IMG/VR virus record: IMGVR_UViG_3300029448_000290
Span: 1,828-25,057 of that record
DNA: 23,230 nt
From: a virus
Reading direction: 5' to 3' (one strand)
Part shown: positions 1 through 6,247 of the stretch, piece after piece
How the letters are laid out: every line of letters begins with the position of its first letter
How positions within the stretch are numbered: the first letter of the stretch is position 1
The notes under the pieces: generated by a model
Database searches by the model: none
The model's input: the letters and a program-made list of their open reading frames with translations, nothing else
What the model was told of the DNA's origin: nothing
Position numbers and translations under genes: made by a program

Positions 1-187
1 TAGCCAGAAACACCATGTCACCAGCGTTGAGCTTAATGTCGGCAGTGATTTGAGCGGTTGAAGTGTTTGCCAGCGTCAGACCAATTACAACTGTAGTGGT
101 AGAACTTGGCGCGGTGTAAACAGCCATATCTGAATTAGCTAGGCTGCTATCACCGTTAAACACCTTATTTTTAAAGGTATTAGCCAT
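1..187 (-). CDS. Partial phage structural protein, C-terminus beyond the window
   Basis: The reading frame starts with ATG at 187 and is open to the window edge, giving 62 residues beginning MANTFKNKVFNGDSSL. The visible part is rich in Thr, Ser, Ala and Val with alternating hydrophobic residues (for example TTTVVIGLTLANTS), which suggests a beta-sandwich virion protein. I recall similar short N-termini, with a 'YTAPSSTT' stretch about 25 residues in, from marine phage tail or fibre-region proteins. It follows the 149-residue gene at 198-647 by only 10 bases in the same orientation, so it belongs to the same late operon. AGGAGTAGGAC lies just upstream of the ATG and is a good ribosome binding site. 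The exact virion role is unknown. Confidence 0.8.
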   Translation of the reverse strand, partial: MANTFKNKVFNGDSSLANSDMAVYTAPSSTTTVVIGLTLANTSTAQITADIKLNAGDMVFLA

Positions 188-197
188 GTCCTACTCC

Positions 198-647
198 TTA
201 TACATCATCAAGCAAAGCGCATACGATGACCTCTGCGGTTGATGCAGACGATATAGCATGTATATCTGCTACGGTTGTGTTCGGTAATCTTGCCGTAAAA
301 GACTCGCTTGGACCTATGGTAATCCCATCAGCCGCACTAGACGATGCAGTGCCAGCGTCTAAAACTATGTAAATACTACGACTGTTAGTGTCGATGTTCT
401 TGATAAACAAAAACTTCACCTTATCGCCTGTAGCCACAGCAGTAGGTGCAGTGTCGTCATCTACGGCTGTGTAATCAAGATAATTTCCAGCGATCAAGTC
501 TGTGCTAGAGTTAGATACGCTAGTCTTTTTGTAATACCACTTATCGTTGGCATCACTAGGGGTAACAGTCGTGCTTGCTGAAAAAGTCTTTGCAATTTCA
601 TCTGGCAAAACTGTCACTTGCATTGTCACTTGAGCATCATTTGCCAT
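198..647 (-). CDS. Small beta-rich putative tail/virion protein
   Basis: This encodes 149 residues starting MANDAQVTMQVTVLPDEIAK. The composition is Thr/Ser/Ala/Asp-rich with short beta-prone strands and no membrane segment, coiled coil or catalytic motif that I can see. The centre (KVKFLFIKNIDTNSRSIYIV) resembles part of the next protein upstream, 660-1172 (KFFIIKNSLTGSRAATIT). Both have an FxxIKN...SR core followed by an I/V-GP or SIPNGT turn, so the two may share a fold or be distant duplicates. The gene sits between two other structural genes with gaps of about 10 bases. It is probably a minor tail or decoration protein; the family is not identified. Confidence 0.75.
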   Translation of the reverse strand: MANDAQVTMQVTVLPDEIAKTFSASTTVTPSDANDKWYYKKTSVSNSSTDLIAGNYLDYTAVDDDTAPTAVATGDKVKFLFIKNIDTNSRSIYIVLDAGTASSSAADGITIGPSESFTARLPNTTVADIHAISSASTAEVIVCALLDDV

Positions 648-659
648 CTTCTACTCCTA

Positions 660-1172
660 TCAACCAAGCGCGATTGCTAATGCGGTCGCTGTGCCAGCAA
701 CCTCTGTGTTATCTGCTAAATTCAGTGAGGCCGCAACCCCCGTGACAGCCGCTCCAGACCCAGCCCCATCACAAAACACAATGTCAGTCGTTCCATTTGG
801 TATCGACACTGTGGCTCCTGTTCCTTGTGTTATGGTAGCCGCTCTGCTACCAGTCAAAGAATTTTTAATAATAAAGAACTTAGTAGCGTTATTTGGTGCA
901 ATAGTCACGACATTTACGCCGCCTAGATCAGATCCGCTATCTTTAAGATTGATAACCGCAAACATTCCAGTCTGAACATTACTCTGCCCAGACGTAGGTG
1001 AAGCGGCTCTTATGGTAAGATCTGTCGTAAGGTCAGAAGCGGTAAGGTCAGAAGCACCCAAGACTCTGTCAAATATGTCAAAGTTAAAATTGGTGACATC
1101 ACCCCAACTACCCGATAATTCTCCAGTAGCTGGCTTTTCTATACCAAGATTTGTACTAAACGAGCTTGCCAT
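660..1172 (-). CDS. Putative tail fibre-type protein
   Basis: The 170-residue product starts MASSFSTNLGIEKPATGELS. An N-terminal motif of the type 'LGIEKPATGE.SGSWGD..N.N' at about residues 9-30 is one I recognise from the start of many phage tail fibre or tail-associated proteins in marine phages. The rest is Ala/Thr/Gly-rich and beta-prone. The protein ends in a hydrophobic ATALAIALG tail without an adhesin-like tip domain, so it could be a short fibre, a fibre adaptor or a decoration protein. It lies in a run of repetitive structural genes, with spacings of about 10 bases on both sides. The plus-strand open frames overlapping it at 691-975 and 1012-1242 are shadows. Confidence 0.75.
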   Translation of the reverse strand: MASSFSTNLGIEKPATGELSGSWGDVTNFNFDIFDRVLGASDLTASDLTTDLTIRAASPTSGQSNVQTGMFAVINLKDSGSDLGGVNVVTIAPNNATKFFIIKNSLTGSRAATITQGTGATVSIPNGTTDIVFCDGAGSGAAVTGVAASLNLADNTEVAGTATALAIALG

Positions 1173-1181
1173 ACGGTACTC

Positions 1182-1805
1182 CTACGCCGCTATATCTGTC
1201 CAATTTGGATTCTGCGAGGGTGTCTGCGTAGACCAGGACTGAGACGCTGTAGTGACGGCAGTCCAATTTGGTGTCTGACTAGGCACAATGCTCGTATATA
1301 CGAGGACTATACCACTATTTGCAGTGGCTGTAACCCCTGTAACTAAATACTTGGATTCTAGCGTAACTGTACCAATTGCGCCAGTGCCAACATTTCCTGT
1401 TAAAGAAAGTAGAGATGATGCGGTCACAGACGCAGAACCAGCCGCACTGGTGCCAACATTCCCAGTAACAGCGACCAAAGCTCCCGCAGTGACTGCTTCT
1501 TCACCAAGATTTGTTGTGGCTACTGCGCCAACACCAACAACATTTGCTGAACAATTTGTCTGCTCTTCACCAAGGGCAGTCGTGCCAGCCGCACCTGTTG
1601 GCGCAACTACACTTGTACCAGTGACAGTAACAGAACCAACAGCACCTGTGCCAACTACTGTAGTAACATTAACTTCTATTGAGGGTATTGCGGTGGCATT
1701 TCCTACAGATCCTGTAGCAGAAACACCAGTGACAATAACGGGTATGGCTTGGTTCCAAGCTGACTGACCCCAGGTGCCTCGACCCCAACCTGTTACGTTT
1801 GCCAC
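1182..1805 (-). CDS. Repetitive beta-structured tail-region protein
   Basis: This encodes 207 residues. The N-terminus has a Trp/Gly motif (GWGRGTWGQSAWNQ, residues 6-19) that I associate with marine phage structural proteins. It is followed by several degenerate units of about 20-25 residues with the theme V-x-V-T-G-x-x-G-T-x-A-x-G-S-V/A, for example VTVVGTGAVGSVTVTG and VTGNVGTGAIGTVTLE. The C-terminus holds two copies of a Trp-containing motif, QTPNWTAVTT and QNPNWTDIAA. Such architecture fits an elongated fibrous virion protein. The repeats are short and diverged, so copy number may vary between relatives. The plus-strand open frame at 1288-1767 is an antisense shadow of this repetitive sequence. 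Confidence 0.75.
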   Translation of the reverse strand: MANVTGWGRGTWGQSAWNQAIPVIVTGVSATGSVGNATAIPSIEVNVTTVVGTGAVGSVTVTGTSVVAPTGAAGTTALGEEQTNCSANVVGVGAVATTNLGEEAVTAGALVAVTGNVGTSAAGSASVTASSLLSLTGNVGTGAIGTVTLESKYLVTGVTATANSGIVLVYTSIVPSQTPNWTAVTTASQSWSTQTPSQNPNWTDIAA

Positions 1806-1815
1806 AGTTAACTCA

Positions 1816-2268
1816 CTACGCTATGCGTATAATAGCGTTACTTGCGTCTGCTGTGGGGAACTGAATAGTGAACGTGCCAGAAGTAGACGTTTTGTTTGAA
1901 GAAAAGTCCAACACTGCAACAGCTTTATTACTGTTTGTGCTATTGTATATCAAAGCACCCATAGCTGTGATGGTTGCTGTAGTAAAGCTAAGATCCGCAA
2001 AATCAGTAAACGCTGTGGTTCCAGATGTTGTTGGAGCAACCTTAGTAAGCGTGCCGCCACCTGTGGCATATGTCCCGCTAGAGGCTACTTCGCCAGTTGT
2101 AACAAAAGCCGTGGAAGCCGCTCCTAAAGTTGCCGTAGTGCTGGATTTACCACCACTGCCCTCTGCATACAGAGCCAGTTTAAAAGCATTACCGTTTGTT
2201 GCGAAATTGTGCGTGCCCAACATCAATTCTTGCTTGAATGCGGTACACATTGCTTGTGCTATTGCCAT
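1816..2268 (-). CDS. Conserved marine-phage structural protein
   Basis: The 150-residue product starts MAIAQAMCTAFKQELMLG. The pattern 'MAIAQAMC..FKQEL..G.HNF' at the start, 'FKLALY' near residue 30, 'ALIYN' about residue 106, and 'FTIQFPTADASNAIIRIA' at the end matches a protein I have repeatedly seen in uncultured marine phages. I recall no established function for it; a tail-tube, fibre or decoration role is possible. The ATG at 2268 overlaps the stop of the upstream gene in a TAATG arrangement, which fixes the start and implies translational coupling. The open frame at 1868-2284 on the opposite strand is a shadow. Confidence 0.8.
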   Translation of the reverse strand: MAIAQAMCTAFKQELMLGTHNFATNGNAFKLALYAEGSGGKSSTTATLGAASTAFVTTGEVASSGTYATGGGTLTKVAPTTSGTTAFTDFADLSFTTATITAMGALIYNSTNSNKAVAVLDFSSNKTSTSGTFTIQFPTADASNAIIRIA

Positions 2269-2555
2269 TATAGTCTCCTTATAGCGTCAGCTAGTTGATG
2301 TTGACCCGCCTCACGGACCTTCGCGCAAATTGTAGCACGTTCTTCCTTTCTAGCCAACTCTACATAATATTGCACTAAATTTCGGACTCGATCCTTAAAA
2401 GCCTCCGCTTGTAAGCGTATAGGCTCTGGAGCTTCATCCGATATATACATTATCTTATTAGCCGCCATGTCAGCTATCTGATCGTTGGAAAGTCCTCCAT
2501 TATCAGACGAAACGACATTCACTGATCCTACTGATGCAACATTTACCTCAAACAT
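2268..2555 (-). CDS. Small conserved phage protein of unknown function
   Basis: The frame is open from 2591, but I place the start at the ATG at 2555 (MFEVNVASVGSVNVV). A GGGAGA ribosome binding site at 2568-2563 lies seven bases ahead of it, and this start shortens the overlap with the gene upstream to eight bases. An ATG at 2561 would be only two bases from the same GGGAG. The 95-residue product has a beta-prone N-terminus and a helical, charged C-terminal half (residues about 45-95) with a KEERATICAKVREAGQHQ segment. There is no signal peptide or membrane helix. It lies between structural genes, so a virion-assembly role is plausible but unproven. Confidence 0.75.
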   Translation of the reverse strand: MFEVNVASVGSVNVVSSDNGGLSNDQIADMAANKIMYISDEAPEPIRLQAEAFKDRVRNLVQYYVELARKEERATICAKVREAGQHQLADAIRRL

Positions 2556-3225
2556 TATCATGTCTCCCAAAGATAATCGGATTTGACTCAACTGGTTCAG
2601 GAGGTTCTATCTCCGATTGTTTTGTTATTAATAATCCTCCATCTTGCACTGTTTGAACAAGAGGATCGTCTAATCTATGATAACCATACAACTTTTCGTT
2701 ATCTGGCACATTGGTATCTAACAAGCTAGATTTACTGGCTATTTCTATTTTTATACCTTTTGAAACAGCTATCGCACACCAGAACTCGACACAGGCTCTG
2801 CCTGACTCAGCCATGCTTACGTTTTTATATGTGTAATCAATCCCGTATAAACATATAGTGCCTGCTTTTGCCCAGATCGCATACGCTACGGCGTATGCCA
2901 CCGTGTTGTTAAAATAACAATAACCTAGTTCCGTAGCCACTTCTTTAAGAGGAAACAGCTCTAGGTGCTTTACACGCTTGTCTAACTGACATGTTATTAT
3001 GGGTTTTTTGTTTGTTTTTAAAAACTCACGAGCAATGCCCGTTTGAGATCCAGCATTCTCAGTATCAAGAAATCTAGACACTGGATCCATCATGAAGGTC
3101 TTATCAACGTGAATAATACCGCCAATACAGTTTATTCCCCAGATTTCATCAAATTCATGCGAGGCAACTCGTGCAGCTATATAATCGGAATAGCTACCGC
3201 CAAGTCCAACAATAGCAATCTTCAT
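2548..3225 (-). CDS. Rossmann-like conserved phage protein
   Basis: The product is 225 residues long. It begins MKIAIVGLGGSYSDYI, a beta strand followed by a Gly-rich turn (G7-x-G9-G10-S11) typical of nucleotide-binding Rossmann folds. Further conserved-looking blocks are DEIWGIN (about 26-32), HVDKTFMMDP (39-48), YCYFNNTVAYAVAYA (about 102-116), CLYGIDYTY (about 124-132) and LLDTNVPDNEKLYGYHRLDD (about 168-187). The layout recalls DUF115/MptE-like or sialyltransferase-type proteins ('VxxxGxGxS ... D.x.x.N'), but I cannot assign a reaction. I recall close relatives in marine phages. An ATGA overlap couples it to the adaptor-like gene upstream. An enzyme-like fold inside a tail cluster is unusual; modification of a virion or host surface component is one possibility. 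Confidence 0.75.
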   Translation of the reverse strand: MKIAIVGLGGSYSDYIAARVASHEFDEIWGINCIGGIIHVDKTFMMDPVSRFLDTENAGSQTGIAREFLKTNKKPIITCQLDKRVKHLELFPLKEVATELGYCYFNNTVAYAVAYAIWAKAGTICLYGIDYTYKNVSMAESGRACVEFWCAIAVSKGIKIEIASKSSLLDTNVPDNEKLYGYHRLDDPLVQTVQDGGLLITKQSEIEPPEPVESNPIIFGRHDNV

Positions 3226-4076
3226 GTTCTTGTTCTTCTAACCAATCCCATTCGATACGCATCAGCATTTTCTCTAGCTTCTCCATAATCCTTCAAGCGT
3301 ATCAACGATTCATTAAACCTGTCGCCATACATCTTCATAACGTCAGGCTCACCCTTCATAAATGTGTAAGCCTCAACCAGGCTACCATATAACATTGCAT
3401 TTGGAGCATTCTCACTAAGCCAAGTCTCTGTTGTATCTGCGCTTGTAGACACTACCGTACCCGTGGCTCCACTCGTGGCACCTGTAACAGTTTCGCCTAC
3501 AGTGAAGTCAGTGCTTGGAATTACGATAGTGAACACAGTAGCAGACGTTATCGAGGATATCGTTGTACTGGCTCCGCTCGTGCCACCTGTTATAGTTTCT
3601 GAGGCTTGAAATGTACCGCTCACGCTGCTAACAGTAAGAACGAATTGACTAGCTGTTAGACTGGTAGGACGGTAATAATAATGCAGTTCTGCCGTAAATG
3701 CCGCATTAGGCGTGGGAGCCAATATAAAGTTGTTTACATCATACAGAGCATAATACTTAGGAACGCCTGTGGTAGCTATTGTTGAATTATATTCTTGTAC
3801 AAAATTAACATCTTTTTGAACGATGAACTCTCTTGCTCCAGAGTTCTCTATAGCCAAGCTAAACGAAGCTAAATAATCATCAGGAACAGCTAAAAACTCA
3901 TTGCTGGCTGTTGTTGTTCCGTTAACGTTTTTACGAAAAAAATCAAGATCTACGCTTTTGAAAATACGTTCTTCTGCTGATGATATAAAATCAGATAGAT
4001 GAGAAACAAAAGTTGTCTCTTGATTCTCTGTGTAATCCTTAATCGCAGTTTTCAATGTTGTGTATGTATAACTCAT
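3222..4076 (-). CDS. Adaptor-like virion protein with an inserted repeat region
   Basis: The 284-residue protein has an N-terminal helical part (MSYTYTTLKTAIKDYTENQE), then a 'FLAVPDDYLASFSL' strand, and 'YYALYDVNNFILAPTPNAAF...LHYYYRP' near residues 104-136. The C-terminal helical part contains LYGSLVEAYTFMKGEPD. This layout matches podovirus-type tail-tube/adaptor proteins and parallels the neighbouring protein at 4387-5052. Between YYYRPTSLT and ETWLSENAPN sits an extra Ser/Thr/Gly-rich stretch of about 75 residues, with two copies of a 'F.(A/V).ETxTGxTSGA(S/T)' unit. These are probably small beta domains inserted in a loop. The start overlaps the upstream stop (ATGA), and its own stop overlaps the next start. 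The assignment rests on pattern recognition only. Confidence 0.75.
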   Translation of the reverse strand: MSYTYTTLKTAIKDYTENQETTFVSHLSDFISSAEERIFKSVDLDFFRKNVNGTTTASNEFLAVPDDYLASFSLAIENSGAREFIVQKDVNFVQEYNSTIATTGVPKYYALYDVNNFILAPTPNAAFTAELHYYYRPTSLTASQFVLTVSSVSGTFQASETITGGTSGASTTISSITSATVFTIVIPSTDFTVGETVTGATSGATGTVVSTSADTTETWLSENAPNAMLYGSLVEAYTFMKGEPDVMKMYGDRFNESLIRLKDYGEARENADAYRMGLVRRTRT

Positions 4077-4387
4077 GATACGCTCACTGTAACTGTCCCT
4101 ACAGAACCTATAGCTATAGGAATCAATTCATATTCAAAAGTTTGTAAACTAAAGGAAGGGAACCGAACAGTCGCCGGAATGCTATTATTGCTATCTGGTC
4201 GTGGATCACGAAGAGCTTGACGATCTGCAATTACTCTTCTTGGTTCTAGTTGAGGATGCTTCTCTTCATACTCATCCTCTCCAACAAGCAATCCGTTCCA
4301 TTCTTTCCGCATGTTTCGCAGGCGGTATCGAAAGCCAGAACGATCTGATATTCCATAAGCATTTTTACCGACTGCAAATTTAGCCAT
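4073..4387 (-). CDS. Small conserved virion-region protein
   Basis: This encodes 104 residues starting MAKFAVGKNAYGISDRSGF. The N-terminal two thirds are rich in Arg, Glu and Asp. The segment YRLRNMRKEWNGLLVGEDEY resembles small proteins lying beside tail-tube or adaptor genes in marine phages, and it is followed by a 'HPQLEPRRVIAD.QALRDPRPD' type segment. The last 30 residues are hydrophobic and beta-prone (LIPIAIGSVGTVTVSVS). The gene is locked between the two adaptor-like genes by TAATG at its start and ATGA at its end, so the three are very likely translated together. No enzymatic motif is visible; a structural or connector role is inferred from context. Confidence 0.75.
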   Translation of the reverse strand: MAKFAVGKNAYGISDRSGFRYRLRNMRKEWNGLLVGEDEYEEKHPQLEPRRVIADRQALRDPRPDSNNSIPATVRFPSFSLQTFEYELIPIAIGSVGTVTVSVS

Positions 4388-5052
4388 TATACCCTCAAAT
4401 ATTGAATGTCAGGTTGAAGTTTCAAAGAAACCCTATCCTCATCCTCATCCGCTGCACGTTGGAACTCTTCTTCATACAACGTTTTTAAAAGCTGTACACG
4501 TTCTGGAGCCTTCTTTAATGCAATGTAATATGCCATGCCAGCCGCCGCGCAAGGCAGAAAACGGAACGGAAGTTCCATTGTGTTGACCAATGCATCTGCA
4601 TCTTCTATGCGTCTTACATAGTAGTAAACAAGTTGATCAGTGCTGTTTTCTGGTGTAGGCCATAACGTTATTTCAGGCGCGATCTGTCTATTGAAGAAAT
4701 ATTGAGAAGGTCTACCCTCTGTGGTTTTGGAGGGCTGAGACAAATAGTTGCTTCTACTAATCTTACTTACTGTAAAATCTGTGTTACTTCTTCTGACGAC
4801 AACCTCTAAGAGATCTACAACATCAGCACCGAGTGTAATTGTAGCTTGACCAGACGTTAACGTAGTTGTGGCTTGACGAACGGTCCAAAGATTAACACCT
4901 CTGTTCGCCCAATCAGCAAACATCAAGTTCATGGAACGCCTAGCTGTTCTCGCATCGTATCCGGTGCGGACTTCTAATCCGCACCGTTCATACGCCTCTT
5001 CGATGATCTCAGCTACGTCAAGATCAAAATCTCTTGAGTTTGAAGTTGCCAT
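4387..5052 (-). CDS. Putative head-tail adaptor / tail-tube A-like protein
   Basis: The 221-residue product starts MATSNSRDFDLDVAEIIEEA. It has the features of podovirus-type adaptor proteins: an N-terminal helix bundle with 'EIIEEAYERCGLEVRTGYDA..ARRSMN', then 'LWTVRQ', a beta region, 'EITLWPTPENSTDQLVYYYVRR' (about 129-150), and a C-terminal helical part with 'LPFRFLPCAAAGMAYYIALK' and an acidic 'EEEFQRAADEDEDR'. These proteins form a ring beneath the portal in known podoviruses. The ATG at 5052 overlaps the stop of the 47-residue gene upstream (TAATG). The neighbour at 3222-4076 has a similar strand order and a matching 'xxTPxxxxxxLxYYYxR' motif, which suggests an old duplication or two successive ring proteins. 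Confidence 0.78.
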   Translation of the reverse strand: MATSNSRDFDLDVAEIIEEAYERCGLEVRTGYDARTARRSMNLMFADWANRGVNLWTVRQATTTLTSGQATITLGADVVDLLEVVVRRSNTDFTVSKISRSNYLSQPSKTTEGRPSQYFFNRQIAPEITLWPTPENSTDQLVYYYVRRIEDADALVNTMELPFRFLPCAAAGMAYYIALKKAPERVQLLKTLYEEEFQRAADEDEDRVSLKLQPDIQYLRV

Positions 5053-5195
5053 TACTTAGACCTAACTTTACCACCGCGCATCATCTTCTTCATGCCTACT
5101 TTACCACCGCGCATCATCTTCTTCATGGGAAGTTTTGCCTTAGTCATTCCACCACCACGCATACGTTTCATGGCTTTTTTCTTAGCACCTGGCAT
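5052..5195 (-). CDS. 47-residue Met/Lys/Gly-rich repeat protein
   Basis: I found this short frame by translating the gap directly. The ATG at 5195 opens a 47-codon frame closed by TAA at 5054-5052, and that TAA overlaps the ATG of the adaptor-like gene (TAATG). The start lies inside the last codons of the 155-residue gene upstream, as expected for coupled translation. The protein is almost entirely basic and repetitive. A unit KKMMRGGKV occurs twice, 11 residues apart, and degenerate versions (KRMRGGG) precede it. There is no membrane helix and there are only a few non-charged residues. I recall comparable Met/Arg/Gly repeats from small marine phage proteins, function unknown; nucleic-acid or capsid binding is a guess. 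Confidence 0.75.
   Translation of the reverse strand: MPGAKKKAMKRMRGGGMTKAKLPMKKMMRGGKVGMKKMMRGGKVRSK
5065..5127 (-). repeat. Two 30-base direct repeats within the 47-residue gene
   Basis: Bases 5065-5094 and 5098-5127 are identical over 30 bases, with a period of 33 bases, which is 11 codons. The repeat encodes the duplicated MKKMMRGGKV unit in the minus-strand gene. Exact identity, including third codon positions, points to a recent tandem duplication or to continuing slippage, so copy number may differ in relatives. Confidence 0.9.
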
Positions 5196-5649
5196 CTTCT
5201 CGTCTCCTTCTTCTTGTTAAGATTAAGTTAAGGTAGTCTTCCTTCGTGTAATTCTCATAATACCCTGTCTTCTCCAGTATCTTACTCGCATCGTCTAGTT
5301 CTGACAATCTTTGTATAAAAACCATGGTGAAATCAGTTTGAAAAGATAGCAGCCATAGATCTAATTTATTGCAGGCAAACCATTCATTCATTGCTACACA
5401 AGCGGCCTCGACTTCTTCATATGCCTGGCTTGGTTCCTCTTCTAAACAAATTATAACAGAATATTTTTTACTAAAATTTTTGCATTTTGTGGCTACGGTC
5501 TTCCACAAATCATCTTTATCAAGACACTCAACAACTAATAACTTGTCATCTTTCAAAGCCTTTTTTGCAAAAGGACAAGGGGCATATCCCACATCTGGAT
5601 CAACTACACTTAAATCATTGTGAACCCACTCTTCTATAAGTTCACGCAT
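5182..5649 (-). CDS. Conserved phage protein with a CPFAKKAL motif
   Basis: The 155-residue product starts MRELIEEWVHNDLSVVDPDV and contains CPFAKKAL at about residues 25-32. I recall this arrangement (WxxxxLSVxxPxxxxxPCPxAKxA) from hypothetical proteins of marine phages and cyanophages, and it loosely resembles DUF1415-type bacterial proteins that also carry a C-P-F/Y-A motif. The remainder is a mixed alpha/beta pattern with strands KLLVVECL, YSVIICLEE and LWLLSFQTDFTMVFIQRL. It ends in LILTRRRRREDARC, a basic tail. No metal-binding or catalytic cluster is obvious beyond the single CPFA Cys. It is embedded among very small basic protein genes and ends inside the start of the next gene. Function unknown. 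Confidence 0.78.
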   Translation of the reverse strand: MRELIEEWVHNDLSVVDPDVGYAPCPFAKKALKDDKLLVVECLDKDDLWKTVATKCKNFSKKYSVIICLEEEPSQAYEEVEAACVAMNEWFACNKLDLWLLSFQTDFTMVFIQRLSELDDASKILEKTGYYENYTKEDYLNLILTRRRRREDARC

Positions 5650-5651
5650 CC

Positions 5652-5930
5652 TTACTTCTTCTTCCTACGAACAGACTTTACACGCCTTGGTTTGCCTGCT
5701 GGCTGCCCCAAACGTTTCTTCTGAGCAATGCGAGAAGACTTTTCTTTTGAAGACATTTCTTTGGTTGTCTTCGGGGTTTTGGATGATACCCGCTTAGACG
5801 GGCGACAATAAGGGACACCACGCTTTTCTCCTTTTTTACGACCACATTTTTTGCCCGTGCTAACGTCTTTCCAGTCCTCTTTAAACCATCTTTTAAGAGC
5901 CAAACCAGCTTTTGTTTTTCTAACTGCCAT
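5652..5930 (-). CDS. DUF5872-like small basic protein
   Basis: The 92-residue product is strongly basic. It has the signature 'LKRWFKEDWKDVSTGKKCGRKKGEKR' at about residues 12-37, followed by 'YCRPSKRVSSKTPKT' and 'EMSSKEKSSRIAQKKR'. This matches the small Lys-rich proteins annotated as DUF5872 in cyanophages and other marine phages; the comparison is from memory. The two Cys residues (C29 and C42) lie on either side of the KGEKRGVPY loop and might bind a metal. The ATG at 5930 overlaps the stop of the 43-residue gene (TGATG). Function is not established; nucleic-acid binding or packaging with the genome is suggested only by charge. Confidence 0.8.
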   Translation of the reverse strand: MAVRKTKAGLALKRWFKEDWKDVSTGKKCGRKKGEKRGVPYCRPSKRVSSKTPKTTKEMSSKEKSSRIAQKKRLGQPAGKPRRVKSVRRKKK

Positions 5931-6061
5931 CAGGATTGCTCCACTGCGCCTTTAGTTCTTTTTCTTCGCTTCGGCAATACTTTGCCGCAACCTCTCGCTA
6001 CCGCCGTGCCCTTGATATTTTTGCCGCGAAATTTCCGCTTCGGTTTGGACGGAGCAGCCAT
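5930..6061 (-). CDS. 43-residue RGCG-type basic peptide
   Basis: I found this frame by translating the 5930-6064 interval. ATG at 6061 begins MAAPSKPKRKFRGKNIKGT, and the frame closes with TGA at 5932-5930 overlapping the ATG of the DUF5872-like gene. The central VARGCGKVLPKRRKRTKGA stretch matches an 'ARGCGxVxxxRRKxTK' motif that I recall from many marine phage small proteins. Another gene in this window (11619-11921) ends with the related MSRGCGAVVRGKKFAGTF. The junction geometry (TGATG) and the motif make this frame much more convincing than the longer overlapping frame at 5952-6137, which I treat as a shadow. Function unknown. Confidence 0.8.
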   Translation of the reverse strand: MAAPSKPKRKFRGKNIKGTAVARGCGKVLPKRRKRTKGAVEQS

Positions 6062-6063
6062 CA

Positions 6064-6246
6064 CTAGAATGTCTTACCTTTGCGTTTAGTAGAGCGATTC
6101 TTTCTTTTAGTCTTTTTACTTTTTCCTCCAGTTCCATAATTTGCCGCTCCTACTTTTCGGCATTTTGCAATAGCCCCTGAAGCATACGCTGACGGAAAAA
6201 CTTTATAACGTGCTTTAACCTTTTTATAACAAGCGTCTTTTGGCAT
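6064..6246 (-). CDS. Small basic conserved phage protein
   Basis: The open frame extends upstream to 6315, but I choose the ATG at 6246 (MPKDACYKKVKARYKV). This start removes an overlap of about 68 bases with the membrane-protein gene and matches the 'MPKDxCYxKVKxRYKVxPSAYASGAxxKCRKVGAANxG' signature that I recall from cyanophages and other marine phages. The 60-residue product has two Cys, C6 and C31, and a Lys/Arg-rich tail ending KRKGKTF. The final KTF faintly resembles the FKGTF/FAGTF ends of other small proteins in this window. It is probably DNA- or capsid-associated, but this is inference from charge and neighbours. Confidence 0.8.
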   Translation of the reverse strand: MPKDACYKKVKARYKVFPSAYASGAIAKCRKVGAANYGTGGKSKKTKRKNRSTKRKGKTF

Positions 6247-6247
6247 T

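Noticed and set aside
1288-1767. A 159-codon plus-strand frame
   Set aside because: It is the antisense of a Thr/Val/Gly/Ala-rich repetitive gene. Such sequence leaves the opposite frame open, and the product has no recognisable pattern.
5065-5127. Tandem repeats considered as a CRISPR-like array
   Set aside because: There are only two 30-base copies, a three-base gap in place of a spacer, and the repeat lies in frame inside a coding sequence.
5952-6137. A 61-codon minus-strand frame starting MELEEKVKRL
   Set aside because: It overlaps the better supported 6064-6246 and 5930-6061 genes, has no coupling at its ends, and its second half lies over the RGCG peptide gene.
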